DNA from: Corynebacterium falsenii
GTDB taxonomy: Bacteria > Actinomycetota > Actinomycetes > Mycobacteriales > Mycobacteriaceae
Assembly (NCBI RefSeq): GCF_020099275.1
Contig: NZ_CP083646.1
Location: 1,240,001 to 1,304,000 of the forward strand
Direction of reading: 5' to 3'
Length of the DNA: 64,000 nucleotides
A program made the position numbers and the translations under genes. The notes below the pieces were generated by a model. The model did no database searches and was not told the origin of the DNA. It saw nothing but the letters and a program-made list of their open reading frames with translations. Positions 1-9,302 of the stretch are shown here, piece after piece (positions within the stretch are counted from its first letter, which is position 1; each line of letters starts with the position of its first letter).

Positions 1-1
1 C

Positions 2-1066
2 TACGAAGAGAAGCACGGTCACCCGCCGGAGAACGGCCTCGCGGACATCAACGACCCCGAGACTGGCCAGCCTGGTGCGTGGACTGAGCCTCGCGCATTC
101 TCCGGCCTCCTTAAGACCTTCCTCGGCCCCGTCGACGATCAGGAAGGATTGCACTACCTGCGCCCCGAAACCGCTCAGGGCATCTTCACGAACTTCAAGA
201 ACGTGATGACCACCTCCCGCATGAAGCCACCGTTCGGCATCGCTCAGGTGGGCAAGTCCTTCCGCAACGAGATCACCCCAGGCAACTTCATCTTCCGCAC
301 CCGCGAGTTCGAACAGATGGAGATGGAGTTCTTCGTCAAGCCTGGCGAAGACGAAGAGTGGCACCAGTACTGGATTGACGACCGGTACAACTGGTACGTC
401 AACCTCGGCATTCGCGAGGAGAACCTGCGCCTCTACGAACACCCCAAGGAGAAGCTGTCGCACTACTCCAAGCGCACCGTCGACGTCGAGTACGCGTTCC
501 ATTTCAACGGCTCCAAGTGGGGCGAGCTCGAGGGCGTGGCCAACCGCACCGACTACGACCTGCGCGTCCACTCCGAGGGCTCCGGCGAAGACCTCAGCTT
601 CTTCGACCAGACCACCGACGAGCGCTGGATCCCGTACACCATCGAGCCCGCGGCAGGCCTGGGTCGCGCCATGATGGCCTTCCTCGTGGATGCCTACCAC
701 GAGGAAGAGGTGCCCAACGCCAAGGGCGGCACCGATACCCGCACGGTGTTGAAGCTCGACCGTCGCCTGGCTCCGGTCAAGGTCGCCGTGCTGCCACTGT
801 CCAAGAAGGACACGCTCACCCCGACCGCCGAGAAGCTCGCCGCTGAGCTGCGCGGTTTCTGGAACGTGGACTACGACGTCTCCGGTGCCATCGGACGCCG
901 CTACCGCCGCCAGGACGAGATCGGCACCCCGTTCTGCGTGACCGTCGACTTCGACACCCTCGAGGACAACGCCGTGACCGTCCGCGAACGCGACACCATG
1001 GAGCAGGAGCGCGTGAAGATCGAGGATCTGCGCGCCTACCTCGCCGAGCGACTGGCTGGGTGCTAG
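2..1066 (+). CDS. glyS: Glycyl-tRNA synthetase, 3' part
   Basis: The 5' end lies outside the window; the open frame runs in from position 2. It charges tRNA-Gly with glycine in the cytoplasm. The class II catalytic core is visible: the [10 protein letters not shown] stretch, motif 2 ([19 protein letters not shown]) and motif 3 ([10 protein letters not shown]), followed by an HGTP anticodon-binding domain starting near [11 protein letters not shown] and running to the stop. It is the single-chain alpha2 GlyRS type usual in actinobacteria, not the alpha2beta2 type. The next gene starts 4 bp after the stop, so they are probably co-transcribed. Confidence 0.97.
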   Translation, partial: YEEKHGHPPENGLADINDPETGQPGAWTEPRAFSGLLKTFLGPVDDQEGLHYLRPETAQGIFTNFKNVMTTSRMKPPFGIAQVGKSFRNEITPGNFIFRTREFEQMEMEFFVKPGEDEEWHQYWIDDRYNWYVNLGIREENLRLYEHPKEKLSHYSKRTVDVEYAFHFNGSKWGELEGVANRTDYDLRVHSEGSGEDLSFFDQTTDERWIPYTIEPAAGLGRAMMAFLVDAYHEEEVPNAKGGTDTRTVLKLDRRLAPVKVAVLPLSKKDTLTPTAEKLAAELRGFWNVDYDVSGAIGRRYRRQDEIGTPFCVTVDFDTLEDNAVTVRERDTMEQERVKIEDLRAYLAERLAGC

Positions 1067-1070
1067 CACT

Positions 1071-1613
1071 ATGAACGGCGACATTCGATGGGGCTTGCCC
1101 AGCGACGGTCACACCTTCCCGATCTACGCAGGCCCAGCCAACGACATGGACCGCATCGCGGAATTCGCCGACGAGCGCGGCGTGACCCACATCCGCTTCG
1201 GCGGCGACACGTGGTCACTACAGTCCGACAAGGGCCCCATGGCATCCGCGCAGACCGGGACCGGGAAATGGACCGTTGAAGGCGATGCGGACACGTTCGC
1301 CCGCTCGACGTCCTATTTCCTGCGCGCCGACCGCCACGAATTCACCATCACGGCTGAAACTAAGAACCGCTTCGTCATCGACATCGACGGCGAAAAGGCC
1401 GGCCAGTTCAGCAGCGAAAACCGTGGCTTGCGCAACCTCCACGTGGAGTTCGAAGGCCCCGGCGAGAAACTGCCGCTGGACGTGCAAGTCTTCACCTCCT
1501 GGGTGGCTCGGCTGTGCATGGAATCCCGCGTGGTCTCCAACACTTGGATGTGGACGCTCGCCCTCGTGGCCTGCATCCCGCTCATCATCCTCGTGTGGCT
1601 GGGCGCGATCTAG
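1071..1613 (+). CDS. Hypothetical protein with C-terminal membrane anchor
   Basis: A 180-residue protein of no family I recognise. Residues 1-150 are soluble and mixed alpha/beta in appearance; a single hydrophobic segment at about 157-178 (WMWTLALVACIPLIILVWLG) ends the protein, giving a tail-anchor layout with almost nothing after it. There is no signal peptide. It begins 4 bp after the glyS stop, suggesting translational coupling. GC and codon use match the neighbours, so it looks like an ordinary chromosomal gene. Function unknown. Confidence 0.75.
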   Translation: MNGDIRWGLPSDGHTFPIYAGPANDMDRIAEFADERGVTHIRFGGDTWSLQSDKGPMASAQTGTGKWTVEGDADTFARSTSYFLRADRHEFTITAETKNRFVIDIDGEKAGQFSSENRGLRNLHVEFEGPGEKLPLDVQVFTSWVARLCMESRVVSNTWMWTLALVACIPLIILVWLGAI

Positions 1614-1661
1614 CTAGCCAGGCACCCACCCTTTCGGCGGTGCACACGCAAAAGGCAAGCA

Positions 1662-2249
1662 ATGAATCGTAGCGACCCTTCCCGGCTCACCTACCCTGCG
1701 TCACTGCGGCGAGCCAGCATCACCTTGTTGCCCGATTTCGTCGCGGGCGCTGGGGAGGCTGATGGCGTCGATAATAAAGATCTTTCCGGGTGGACCATCA
1801 CACGCCGAAGCTGTGACCTGGGTTTCGGAATGAGCATATTCGACGCCGCCAGCGACGCACTTCTTTCATGGCGCGTACATGACCGGGCGGGCGTGAAGGT
1901 GGGGGAGTCGCTCGGTACGCGAGCGGTCGAGGGCGGCCAGGTCGACCTCGCCATTGGCCCGATTCGGTCGTCGTGCGAAGTGGTGGCGCTTATCAAGGAG
2001 CCGGACCGGACCGTGCTGACGTACGGTACCCTGCCGGGGCACGTGGAGCGGGGCGAGGAAACGTTCGCCATCGCCGTAGTGCCGGACCGGCGGGATGGGC
2101 AGGGCCGGCCGCTCATTCGTGGATATTGCGTGGCGTTTTCCCGTCCGGCATGGTTGCTGGCGAAGATCGGTTTTCCCGTGGCTCGGGCGGGTCAGTTGTT
2201 TTACACCGGGCGATATCTGCGCGCTATGCGGGCTCTCGGAGCGCAGTAA
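1662..2249 (+). CDS. DUF1990 family protein
   Basis: A 195-residue protein that reads as a DUF1990 (YndJ C-terminal/SRPBCC-like) member: short N-terminal arm, a central LSGWTITRRSCDLGFG segment, and the C-terminal pattern ...RGYCVAFSRPAWLLAKIGFPVARAGQ then an aromatic helix. Family members are cytoplasmic and functionally uncharacterised. The gap to the upstream gene is 48 bp and no terminator is obvious there, so it may belong to the glyS transcript. The family call rests on pattern recognition only. Confidence 0.65.
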   Translation: MNRSDPSRLTYPASLRRASITLLPDFVAGAGEADGVDNKDLSGWTITRRSCDLGFGMSIFDAASDALLSWRVHDRAGVKVGESLGTRAVEGGQVDLAIGPIRSSCEVVALIKEPDRTVLTYGTLPGHVERGEETFAIAVVPDRRDGQGRPLIRGYCVAFSRPAWLLAKIGFPVARAGQLFYTGRYLRAMRALGAQ

Positions 2250-2461
2250 GGGCACTATAGACTGCTTCTAAGGTGCAGTAGAAATGGGGTGTCACCTGCA
2301 AGCATGATCTCGACGCGCTGAACCAGACCGCAGCGGGTAAAGTGCTGGGCGGAGAAGAGTTTTCTTTGACGAGTTTTTCTTCGAGACTTCTCTCCGACTT
2401 CGAGCATGAATGTTTGTTCCTGACTCGTCGCTACTGACGTACGTGAAAGGTGCCCCACTGA

Positions 2462-4105
2462 ATGTCGACCCAGAGTACCTCCTCCGCCTCTAGCACTCAC
2501 ACCTCGAGTGATCTGCCGCCGGGGATCAACCCACTCCCCGAAGACGGCAACAACAAATGGTGGCACCTTTTCTTCGGTGCTCTCCTCGCCGTCACCCTCA
2601 TTGTGTTCCTCTTCTGGTCCAATGACTTCGTCGGCGCTGGCGCCAACAAGATCATCCTCGTCACCTCCGTGATCTTCGCGGTCTTCATGGCCTTCAACAT
2701 CGGCGGTAATGACGTGGCGAACTCCTTCGGTACGTCGGTCGGCGCCGGAACGCTGACACTCAAACAAGCGCTGGTCGTGGCGGCAATCTTCGAAGTCTCG
2801 GGCGCCGTTCTGGCCGGTGGCGAGGTGACGGACACGGTCCGCTCCGGCATTGTGGATCTCAACGCCATCAATGGCCTCGATCCCTCCGAGTTCGTCTATA
2901 TCATGATGGCCGCCCTCCTTGGCGCGGCTATCTGGCTGCTGGCTGCCACCCGCATGGGTTGGCCCGTGTCCACCACGCACTCCATCGTCGGTGGCATCGT
3001 CGGTGCGGCCCTAGCCGTGGGATTCATCACCGGCAAGGGTGGCTGGAACATGGTGCAGTGGGCTGAGATCGGCCGCATCGCAATGTCCTGGGTCCTTTCG
3101 CCCGTCCTTGGCGGCATCGCAGCCTACATCCTGTACCGCATCATCAAGAACTCGATTCTGGTGTACAACGATGAAGCGGAGCGCCGCCTGCGCGAAATCA
3201 AGGTGGAGAAGAAGGACCTTAAGCTCCGCCACAAGCTCGCCTTCGATCAGCTCAGCGAGGCCGAGCAGATTGCCTACACCAACGCGATGGTTCGCGACTC
3301 CATGCTCATGCGCGAAAAGGACTGGGATCCGAAGGACTTGGAGTCTGACTACTTCAAGGAACTGAACAAGATCAACGCGAAGGCCGACGACGTTGACGCC
3401 CACAAGGCTCTCGACACTTGGGTGCCTCTCCTCGCCGCTGGCGGATCCATCATCATCTCCGCCATGATGCTGTTTAAGGGTCTGAAGAACCTGCACTTCG
3501 GCCTCAACTCCGTGGCGAACTTTATGATCATCGGCATGATCGCCGCTGTGGTGTGGATGGCCGTGTACATCTTCTCCCGCACGTTGAAGCGACAGAACCT
3601 CTCCCGCTCCACCTTCCTGCTGTTTAGCTGGATGCAGGTGTTCACCGCATCGGCCTTCGCGTTCAGCCACGGCTCGAACGACATCGCTAACGCCCTCGGC
3701 CCATTCGTGGCCATCCTGGACGTGCTCAAGACGAACAACATCGCCAGCGAGTCCGCCGTGCCCATGCCTGTCATGATCGTCATGGGCGTGGCCCTGATCT
3801 CCGGCCTGTGGTTCATCGGCCGTTTCGTGATCGCCACCGTGGGTACCAAGATCACCCAGATGCACCCCGCATCCGGCTTCGCTGCCGAGCTGTCGGCAGC
3901 GGCCGTGGTCATGGGCGCTTCCGTACTGGGCCTGCCGGTGTCTTCAACCCACATCCTTATTGGTGCAGTCCTCGGTGTGGGCTTGGTGAACCGCGCGGCT
4001 AACTGGAACCTGATGAAGCCCATCGCCATGGCCTGGGTCATCACGCTCCCCGCGGCCGCCGCCGTTGCTGCGATCACCGTGTCCATCCTGCGCGTGGTGT
4101 TCTAA
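2462..4105 (+). CDS. pit: PiT family inorganic phosphate permease
   Basis: A 547-residue polytopic inner-membrane protein that imports divalent metal-phosphate complexes using the proton gradient. Both halves of the inverted PF01384 repeat carry the signature: [18 protein letters not shown] near residue 75 and [13 protein letters not shown] near residue 400. Multiple hydrophobic helices flank a hydrophilic central loop (about 225-320) rich in K, E and D, as in other PiT proteins. The start is the ATG at 2462 with GAAAGG about 10 bp upstream. A 212-bp gap precedes it, and the gene ends before a strong hairpin terminator shared with the convergent TPM gene. Confidence 0.93.
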   Translation: MSTQSTSSASSTHTSSDLPPGINPLPEDGNNKWWHLFFGALLAVTLIVFLFWSNDFVGAGANKIILVTSVIFAVFMAFNIGGNDVANSFGTSVGAGTLTLKQALVVAAIFEVSGAVLAGGEVTDTVRSGIVDLNAINGLDPSEFVYIMMAALLGAAIWLLAATRMGWPVSTTHSIVGGIVGAALAVGFITGKGGWNMVQWAEIGRIAMSWVLSPVLGGIAAYILYRIIKNSILVYNDEAERRLREIKVEKKDLKLRHKLAFDQLSEAEQIAYTNAMVRDSMLMREKDWDPKDLESDYFKELNKINAKADDVDAHKALDTWVPLLAAGGSIIISAMMLFKGLKNLHFGLNSVANFMIIGMIAAVVWMAVYIFSRTLKRQNLSRSTFLLFSWMQVFTASAFAFSHGSNDIANALGPFVAILDVLKTNNIASESAVPMPVMIVMGVALISGLWFIGRFVIATVGTKITQMHPASGFAAELSAAAVVMGASVLGLPVSSTHILIGAVLGVGLVNRAANWNLMKPIAMAWVITLPAAAAVAAITVSILRVVF

Positions 4106-4140
4106 GCACTACCTTCAACGCTCAAGCGCTAGCTCACCGC

Positions 4141-4188
4141 AAAGCCCGCCACCAGCCTTCCCATCGGGGAAGAGCGGTGGCGGGCTTT
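4141..4188. terminator. Bidirectional hairpin terminator
   Basis: AAAGCCCGCCACC at 4141-4153 is a perfect inverted repeat of GGTGGCGGGCTTT at 4176-4188. The 13-bp GC-rich stem with A/T outer bases lies between the convergent pit (stop 4105) and TPM-protein (stop 4276) genes, so it can serve both strands. Confidence 0.8.
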
Positions 4189-4275
4189 GCTATTCCGTGC
4201 CTCGCTGTGCCTCGCTGTGCGTTACTGTGCCCCCAGCCGACCTCCAGCCGGCCCCCAGCCGGCCGAGCTGCCGAA

Positions 4276-6276
4276 CTAGAAGCTCATGTCTCCACTGCCG
4301 CCGAAGCCGCCGCCATCGAAGCCGCCGCCGCCTCCGAATCCGCCGCCGAAGCCACCACCGTAGCCGCCGAATCCGCCGAAGCCACCGTGGCCACTCAACA
4401 GCGAGCCCAGCACCAAGCCGGTGAGCATTCCGTTGCCACCGCCGCCGTAGCCGCCGGAGTTGTGGCGATTGAACCGGTCGATATCGTCACGTGCCGACAT
4501 CAGCGCCTGGTTCGCCAACTGGCTGGCCTGCTGAGCTGCAAGGAACGCCTGCTTGGGATCCTTCGTGCGTAGATCGTAGGCCGCGTTCAGGGCATCCCGC
4601 GCCGCTTGCGCCGCCGTGCGGGTATCTACGCCGATGATGCTGCGGCGGTTGCGGATCGTGTCCTCCACGCCCTTGAGCCGCTGCTCCACGTCGGTGATGG
4701 TGCGATCCACCATTTCCACGGTGCGCCGGAAATCGTTGGCTGCCCCGCGCGCTTCGTCGAGCTGAATGTCCAGCGCACCGTCTGCCTCGAGCAGTGCAGA
4801 GTAGCATCCCAGCGGGTCCTTGTCGCCGCGCTCCCGCGCCTGCTGTAAAGCCTGCTGAGCCTGGGCAACGGCACCATCCAGTGCTTGCTGGTTGACGCTC
4901 GCGCTGGAATTGCGCAGCTGCCCGGCCTCGCCGATTTCCTGCTCGACTTCCGTGATGAGGGCACCCAGGTTCGTCCTCGCCGCAGTGAGGTGATCCTCGG
5001 CCTCCTCCACCGCCACGAGCTGCGAATCGGCCTGCTGGATGGCCATGCGCGCCGCGCCCAAAGCGTCAACAAGTCCGCCCTGCTGGCCCGCCGGGCGGCT
5101 CAGCAGTTGCCGTGCCTTGTCGATGGCCGCCTCAGCCTGCTTGATCTCCTCTTCCGCGATCTGCGGGTTGTGCTCGATGGAGGTCAACAGTTCCGGGTCC
5201 ACGCGGGTCTTGAGATCTTCCAAGATCGCCTCAGCCCCAGGAATGCGGCTGCGTAGCGACACGGTCATCTGCACGAGCTTGTCCGCGTCCTCGGGCGCGT
5301 GGATGAGCTTCTGGCGCAGCTGCTCAAACCGATCGGCCTGCTCGTCCAGATTCTTATCGGCCGAGCCGCAACTGGAGATGATGTCGATCAGCAGCGCGCG
5401 CTCCTCATCCTCGGTGCTGACTAGTCCAGACCGGATGCGCTGATGCTTCCCGTAGGCCTTGTTCAGCGTGGTGCGGCTGTGGGCGAGCGCCTTTGCCAGA
5501 TCGGCGGTGCGGGTTTCACCGAACTCCCCAACGGCGACGCCCAACTCCTCCTCGCCCTTGCGGATCGATTCGTCGGTACTACCCAGTTCCTCCTGCGCGA
5601 GCGTGCGCAACACGGGGGTGGGCTGCTGGGCGAGATCGGTTGTGGCATCCGGCTCAATCGTCCGGGCCGCCTCGAGCTGCTCCTTGTCCTGCTGGCGGCG
5701 GCGCTTCTTCGACCAGATTACGGCACCGGCGCCACCACCGAGAAGCACCACCGCACCGGCGCCCATCCAGACCTTCGAGCTGGCGGAGGTCTTCTTTGCC
5801 ACCGCATCGGCGGCGTCCTGGGCACCTTGAGTGAAATCGCCGTTGGTAAAGGACTTCTGGGCGGCGTTGAGAATATCCTTCGCTTCGGAGTCGCGCACGT
5901 CCGAGCCGACTGCCCAGCCGGCCTGGGAATTCTTGGTGTCTACCACCATGATCATCACGTTGGACGTGTTGTTTTGCTGCCGAAGCTGCTCGGCGTAGAC
6001 CTTCACGCCACCGGGAGCGTCGGTGACGAAGACCTCGTATAGCTTGATGTTGGACTTGCTGATGCCTTCCTTCAGCGCAGATTCGATCTCGCCTTTCTGC
6101 GAGCCCTTGATCACGCCAGCGTCGTCAACGAGCTGTGAGTTCAGCATCACAGGCGTTGCGGCGTCAACTACAAAAGAGGTGGGGGACACGGCGGCCGGGA
6201 GCAGGCCAGACCCGATCCCAACGAGACCGGCGATGGCCAGCGAAGCGGCACAGCGGGGAAGAAAATTCGCGCTCAT
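4276..6276 (-). CDS. TPM-domain membrane protein with coiled-coil and Gly-rich tail
   Basis: A 666-residue protein. In order: signal-type hydrophobic segment (about 8-30), TPM domain (about 40-160; PF04536, beginning near LVDDAGVIKGSQKGEI), a transmembrane helix (about 172-192, followed by KKRRRQQ), a long Gln/Glu/Ala-rich alpha-helical region with coiled-coil character, and a Gly/Phe-rich tail (GGFGGFGGYGGGFGGG). TPM proteins in actinobacteria sit with the TPM domain outside the membrane; their role is unclear. The start is the ATG at 6276, which has AGGTGG about 7 bp upstream; an in-frame GTG at 6303 is less likely. It diverges from the DUF218 gene. Confidence 0.82.
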   Translation of the reverse strand: MSANFLPRCAASLAIAGLVGIGSGLLPAAVSPTSFVVDAATPVMLNSQLVDDAGVIKGSQKGEIESALKEGISKSNIKLYEVFVTDAPGGVKVYAEQLRQQNNTSNVMIMVVDTKNSQAGWAVGSDVRDSEAKDILNAAQKSFTNGDFTQGAQDAADAVAKKTSASSKVWMGAGAVVLLGGGAGAVIWSKKRRRQQDKEQLEAARTIEPDATTDLAQQPTPVLRTLAQEELGSTDESIRKGEEELGVAVGEFGETRTADLAKALAHSRTTLNKAYGKHQRIRSGLVSTEDEERALLIDIISSCGSADKNLDEQADRFEQLRQKLIHAPEDADKLVQMTVSLRSRIPGAEAILEDLKTRVDPELLTSIEHNPQIAEEEIKQAEAAIDKARQLLSRPAGQQGGLVDALGAARMAIQQADSQLVAVEEAEDHLTAARTNLGALITEVEQEIGEAGQLRNSSASVNQQALDGAVAQAQQALQQARERGDKDPLGCYSALLEADGALDIQLDEARGAANDFRRTVEMVDRTITDVEQRLKGVEDTIRNRRSIIGVDTRTAAQAARDALNAAYDLRTKDPKQAFLAAQQASQLANQALMSARDDIDRFNRHNSGGYGGGGNGMLTGLVLGSLLSGHGGFGGFGGYGGGFGGGFGGGGGFDGGGFGGSGDMSF

Positions 6277-6312
6277 GCAGCCCACCTTAACGGAAAATCG
6301 CATCGGGACAGC

Positions 6313-6328
6313 GTATGGTGCAAACCAT
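6313..6328. promoter_or_regulatory. Palindrome at the start of the DUF218 gene
   Basis: ATGGT-GCAA-ACCAT forms an inverted repeat with 5-bp arms, extended by CG on both outer sides with a one-base interruption. It lies in the 38-bp space between two divergent genes and covers the first possible start codon of the rightward one. It could be an operator; it could equally be chance. Confidence 0.3.
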
Positions 6329-7025
6329 GCGCTTTCTCTCTCAGGGTATTGGTTGGATCGTCAGATCCATCGTCTACCTCGTGTTTGGCACGCTGCTGGT
6401 CGCGGCTTTGATCGCCACGGCAACGGCAGCGCATGTGTGGTACTTCGCAAGGCAGGACAACCACGACCACGCGAACACGATTTTCGTGCTCGGCGCTGCG
6501 CAATACGACGGACGCCCCAGCGAGTGGCTGGCCGCCCGGCTGCAGCATGCGGCGGACCTCTACGAGGAGGGCGTGGCACCCACGATCGTAACCGTCGGCG
6601 GTAAGAGGGAAGGCGACCGATTCACCGAAGCGCAGGCGGGCAAGGACTACCTGGTCAACACTCTCGACGTGCCGTCCAGCGCGGTGGTGGAGGTCAATGA
6701 GGGCGTGGACACGCTCACCTCCGCTGAGGCGTTCGCCACGATGGCGCGCGACAATGGATGGACGAGCGCGGTCGTTGTTACTGACCCTGCCCACAGCCTG
6801 CGTGCCACCCGCATGGTGCAGGATCAGGGCATCATCGCGTGGGGCTCGCCCACCCGCCAGGGGCCTAGCGTGGCGACCCGCAGCGCGCAGTTCAACAGCA
6901 TCCTCCACGAGACCGGCGGCATGCTCTACTACGAAGTGATCGAGCGGGAGCGCCCGGGCCTGCGGATCAACGCCGGTTCCGCTGAGCCCGTTATCAACGC
7001 TCTTCGGAGTTCGACGCCATGGTGA
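6315..7025 (+). CDS. DUF218 (YdcF/SanA-like) membrane-anchored protein
   Basis: A 236-residue protein with an N-terminal membrane anchor (about 12-42) and a DUF218 domain: TIFVLGAAQYDGRPS, then a helix pair, VTVGGKREGDRF, and VVVTDPAHSLRATRM. This arrangement matches SanA/YdcF-type proteins, linked in other bacteria to envelope integrity. Two starts are possible, ATG 6315 and ATG 6327; the ribosome binding sites are both weak. It overlaps dgt by 7 bp (ATG of dgt at 7019), so the two are translationally coupled. Confidence 0.85.
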   Translation: MVQTMRFLSQGIGWIVRSIVYLVFGTLLVAALIATATAAHVWYFARQDNHDHANTIFVLGAAQYDGRPSEWLAARLQHAADLYEEGVAPTIVTVGGKREGDRFTEAQAGKDYLVNTLDVPSSAVVEVNEGVDTLTSAEAFATMARDNGWTSAVVVTDPAHSLRATRMVQDQGIIAWGSPTRQGPSVATRSAQFNSILHETGGMLYYEVIERERPGLRINAGSAEPVINALRSSTPW

Positions 7026-8302
7026 CCCCTTACCGCTACACCGACCATGACCGCGCGAGGATGCTGGGTGTGCCGGCGAAAACGCTGGGCTTGCCCGGGG
7101 CAGTGACCGATGGTCGCGATGACTTTGACCGCGATCGCGCCAGGGTGCTGCACTCGGCGGCGCTGCGGCGACTGGCGGATAAGACGCAGGTGGTGGGGCC
7201 CGGATCGGGGGATACGCCGCGGACCCGGCTGACGCACTCGCTCGAGGTCGCGCAGATCGCGCGGGGGATCGGAAAGACACTCGGCGCCGACCCGGACCTC
7301 ACGGAGCTGGCGGGGTTGAGCCACGACATTGGCCACCCGCCGTACGGGCACAACGGTGAGCGGGCACTAGACGAGGCGGCGGCAGACTGCGGTGGTTTCG
7401 AGGGCAACGCGCAGACGCTGCGGATCCTGTGCCGACTGGAGCCGAAGGCGCTGGATGGCGAGGGGCGATCGTATGGTCTCAACCTCACGCGCGCCAGCTT
7501 GGATGCGGCGTGCAAGTACCCGTGGGGGCCGGTGGCGGCCGATGGCACTCGGCGGCGGAAATACTCCGCATACGCCGACGACCTGCCCGTGCTGGAGTGG
7601 GCCCGCGAAGGCGCGCCGGGGGAGCGGCGGTGCCTGGAAGCGCAGATTATGGACTGGTCAGACGACGTGGCTTACTCGGTGCACGACGTCGAGGACGGCA
7701 TCTTGTCCGGCCGCATTAGCTTGGAGGTGCTGTGGGACCTCGTGGAGCTGGCTGCCCTGGCGGAGAAGGGAGCGGCCGCGTTTGGCGGCACCCCGGAGGA
7801 GCTGCTGGCCGCGGCTGATCGGCTGCGCGCCATGACGTTGGTGAGCCGCGCGGCGGACTTCCACGGGTCGCTGGCGGATCTGGCGGGGTTGAAGGCCATG
7901 ACCTCCGAGCTGGTCTCGCGGTTTGTGACTGCTGCGGTGAGTAGCACGAAGAAGGCGTTTCCCGGTGGGGGCGTGGGTCGGTACGCGGCCGATCTCGTGG
8001 TGCCGGAGAGCGTGCAGGCGGAGGTGACGCTGCTGAAGTCCGTGGCCGTGCTGTACGTGATGGACGAGCAGCAGCACTTGGCGAATCAGGAGCGGCAGCG
8101 GGATCGGATCTTCCGCGTGACGGACTTCCTGTGGCGCAGCGGAGCGGGGGCGCTGGATCCACAGTTCGCAGCGTGGTTCGAGGCGGCGGGCTCAGATGCG
8201 GAGGCGAAGCGGGTGGTGATTGACCAGGTGGCGTCGCTGACGGAATCGCGGTTGGAGCGGCTGGATAAGCAGGCTGGGGGCATGAGCGCCGCGTGGGCCT
8301 AG
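7019..8302 (+). CDS. dgt: dGTP triphosphohydrolase (HD domain)
   Basis: A 427-residue HD-superfamily enzyme that hydrolyses dGTP (and often other dNTPs) to the nucleoside and tripolyphosphate, shaping the dNTP pool. The metal-binding HD pair sits in AGLSHDIGHPPYGHNGE at about residues 97-113; an RLTHSLEV motif lies upstream at about 64-71, and ...MDWSDDVAYSVHD supplies the second metal-ligand region. Length fits the short (about 420-aa) actinobacterial dgt type. In corynebacteria and mycobacteria dgt is commonly next to dnaG; here four unrelated genes separate them. It overlaps the DUF218 gene. Confidence 0.93.
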   Translation: MVTPYRYTDHDRARMLGVPAKTLGLPGAVTDGRDDFDRDRARVLHSAALRRLADKTQVVGPGSGDTPRTRLTHSLEVAQIARGIGKTLGADPDLTELAGLSHDIGHPPYGHNGERALDEAAADCGGFEGNAQTLRILCRLEPKALDGEGRSYGLNLTRASLDAACKYPWGPVAADGTRRRKYSAYADDLPVLEWAREGAPGERRCLEAQIMDWSDDVAYSVHDVEDGILSGRISLEVLWDLVELAALAEKGAAAFGGTPEELLAAADRLRAMTLVSRAADFHGSLADLAGLKAMTSELVSRFVTAAVSSTKKAFPGGGVGRYAADLVVPESVQAEVTLLKSVAVLYVMDEQQHLANQERQRDRIFRVTDFLWRSGAGALDPQFAAWFEAAGSDAEAKRVVIDQVASLTESRLERLDKQAGGMSAAWA

Positions 8303-8331
8303 GCTGAATCTGGCCTGGGGCCAAAAACCCG

Positions 8332-8370
8332 AAACGGTGAATGTGAGTCGGAAATCACATTTTCCCGTTT
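8332..8370. terminator. Interrupted stem-loop after dgt
   Basis: AAACGG (8332-8337) and ATGTGA (8341-8346) pair with TCACAT (8355-8360) and CCGTTT (8365-8370), leaving small internal bulges and an 8-nt loop. It follows the dgt stop by 30 bp and may be a terminator or an RNA element. The inner arms resemble a CRP/GlxR site but the spacer is 8, not 6. Confidence 0.45.
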
Positions 8371-8657
8371 AGATTGTTCAACAATTTATCAGTTATAGTG
8401 TTCAACATCTTGATGGAAGTTAGTGCGCACTAACAGCCCCTCTGGCATTCGCAGTGTCGCCAGAGGGCCATCGAGACCTCGCACTCCGTTGCACGGCCTT
8501 GCACGGCCATGCGCTCCATCGCAAGCTCTCGCATTTCCCCTCACGATGTGCCACACCCCTCAGGTCACTCAATTTCAGCGGTCCGCAGGCCCCTTAAGGC
8601 GCTAGCTGCCCTAGCGACCGCGCCAACCCACAAACCATAGAAAGCAGAAAAGTAGAT
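8371..8657 (+). promoter_or_regulatory. Control region of the 8658-PrsW operon
   Basis: This is part of a 355-bp gene-free stretch. TGTTCAACA occurs twice as a direct repeat (8375-8383 and 8399-8407, 24 bp apart). Between them lies TATAGT (8394-8399), a good -10 candidate. Just downstream is a perfect 16-bp palindrome, GTTAGTGCGCACTAAC (8419-8434), of the type bound by dimeric repressors. The AT content is clearly higher than around it. The rest (8435-8657) is a long leader with no convincing gene. Confidence 0.55.
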
Positions 8658-9302
8658 TTGGCTCCGAAGCCCTCACCGTGGGCACGAACCCGTTCCACCA
8701 TCTCGCACGCGAGCTCGCAGGTTCGCTCTGTCCGCCACTGGCCCCTCGCCGGTGCCATCGTCCTAGGTCTGTGTGCCACCTGGCTCATCCCGCAGGGAGT
8801 GTCCGCCATGGTGGGTACCCACGAAAAGACCACCGGCGCGAACGACACCGTCACCATCGCCGCAGCAGATTCCACAGTGTCCTTCACCGCACCTGAAGGC
8901 TGGACCTTCCCGACCTCCCGCAAGGCGTCGGCGGCCACCTTCACGAAGGGTGACCGCACCGTCTCCGTCGAACTCGTCGGCGGAGTCACCGATGCCTCCG
9001 CCGCCCAGCAACGCCGCAAGGCCGCGCTCGAGCGCGATGGCATCAGCGCCTCCTTCACCGACCAGACCCGCCGCGGTGGCGCGGGGTTCACCGGCAAGGG
9101 TTGCATCGCAGTTAAGCCCACCGCCAACACCGTCGGCGACTGCGCAGTAGTCACCAGCGGCTCGCAGGTCGTCTCCATCGTCTCGCTCGGCCCGAACCAG
9201 GCCAGCGCCTACGACATCCAGCCGCTGCTCGATTCCCTGTACACCGGCACCACCAACACCCAGAACGATTCCCGCCCGTCGGACAACCAGGAGGCGAAGT
9301 AA
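8658..9302 (+). CDS. Hypothetical exported or anchored protein
   Basis: A 214-residue protein with a TTG start; no better start is available before the hydrophobic segment. Residues 1-28 are Arg/Ser rich, 29-50 form a signal-type hydrophobic stretch (HWPLAGAIVLGLCATWL), and the remainder is a soluble domain with Thr/Ser-rich beta character and a Cys pair (KGCIAVKP, GDCAVVTS) that could form a disulfide outside the cell. I do not recognise a family. Its TAA is immediately followed by the ATG of the PrsW gene, so they form one operon. Confidence 0.65.
   Translation: MAPKPSPWARTRSTISHASSQVRSVRHWPLAGAIVLGLCATWLIPQGVSAMVGTHEKTTGANDTVTIAAADSTVSFTAPEGWTFPTSRKASAATFTKGDRTVSVELVGGVTDASAAQQRRKAALERDGISASFTDQTRRGGAGFTGKGCIAVKPTANTVGDCAVVTSGSQVVSIVSLGPNQASAYDIQPLLDSLYTGTTNTQNDSRPSDNQEAK

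Noticed and set aside
8342..8359. A GlxR/CRP-type site (TGTGA...TCACA)
   Set aside because: The spacer is 8 bp rather than the 6 bp required; it is better explained as part of a larger stem-loop.
8423..8605. A 60-residue frame in the dgt/PrsW-operon gap
   Set aside because: No ribosome binding site, Pro/Arg/Ser-rich, and its first bases lie in the palindrome; treated as leader.
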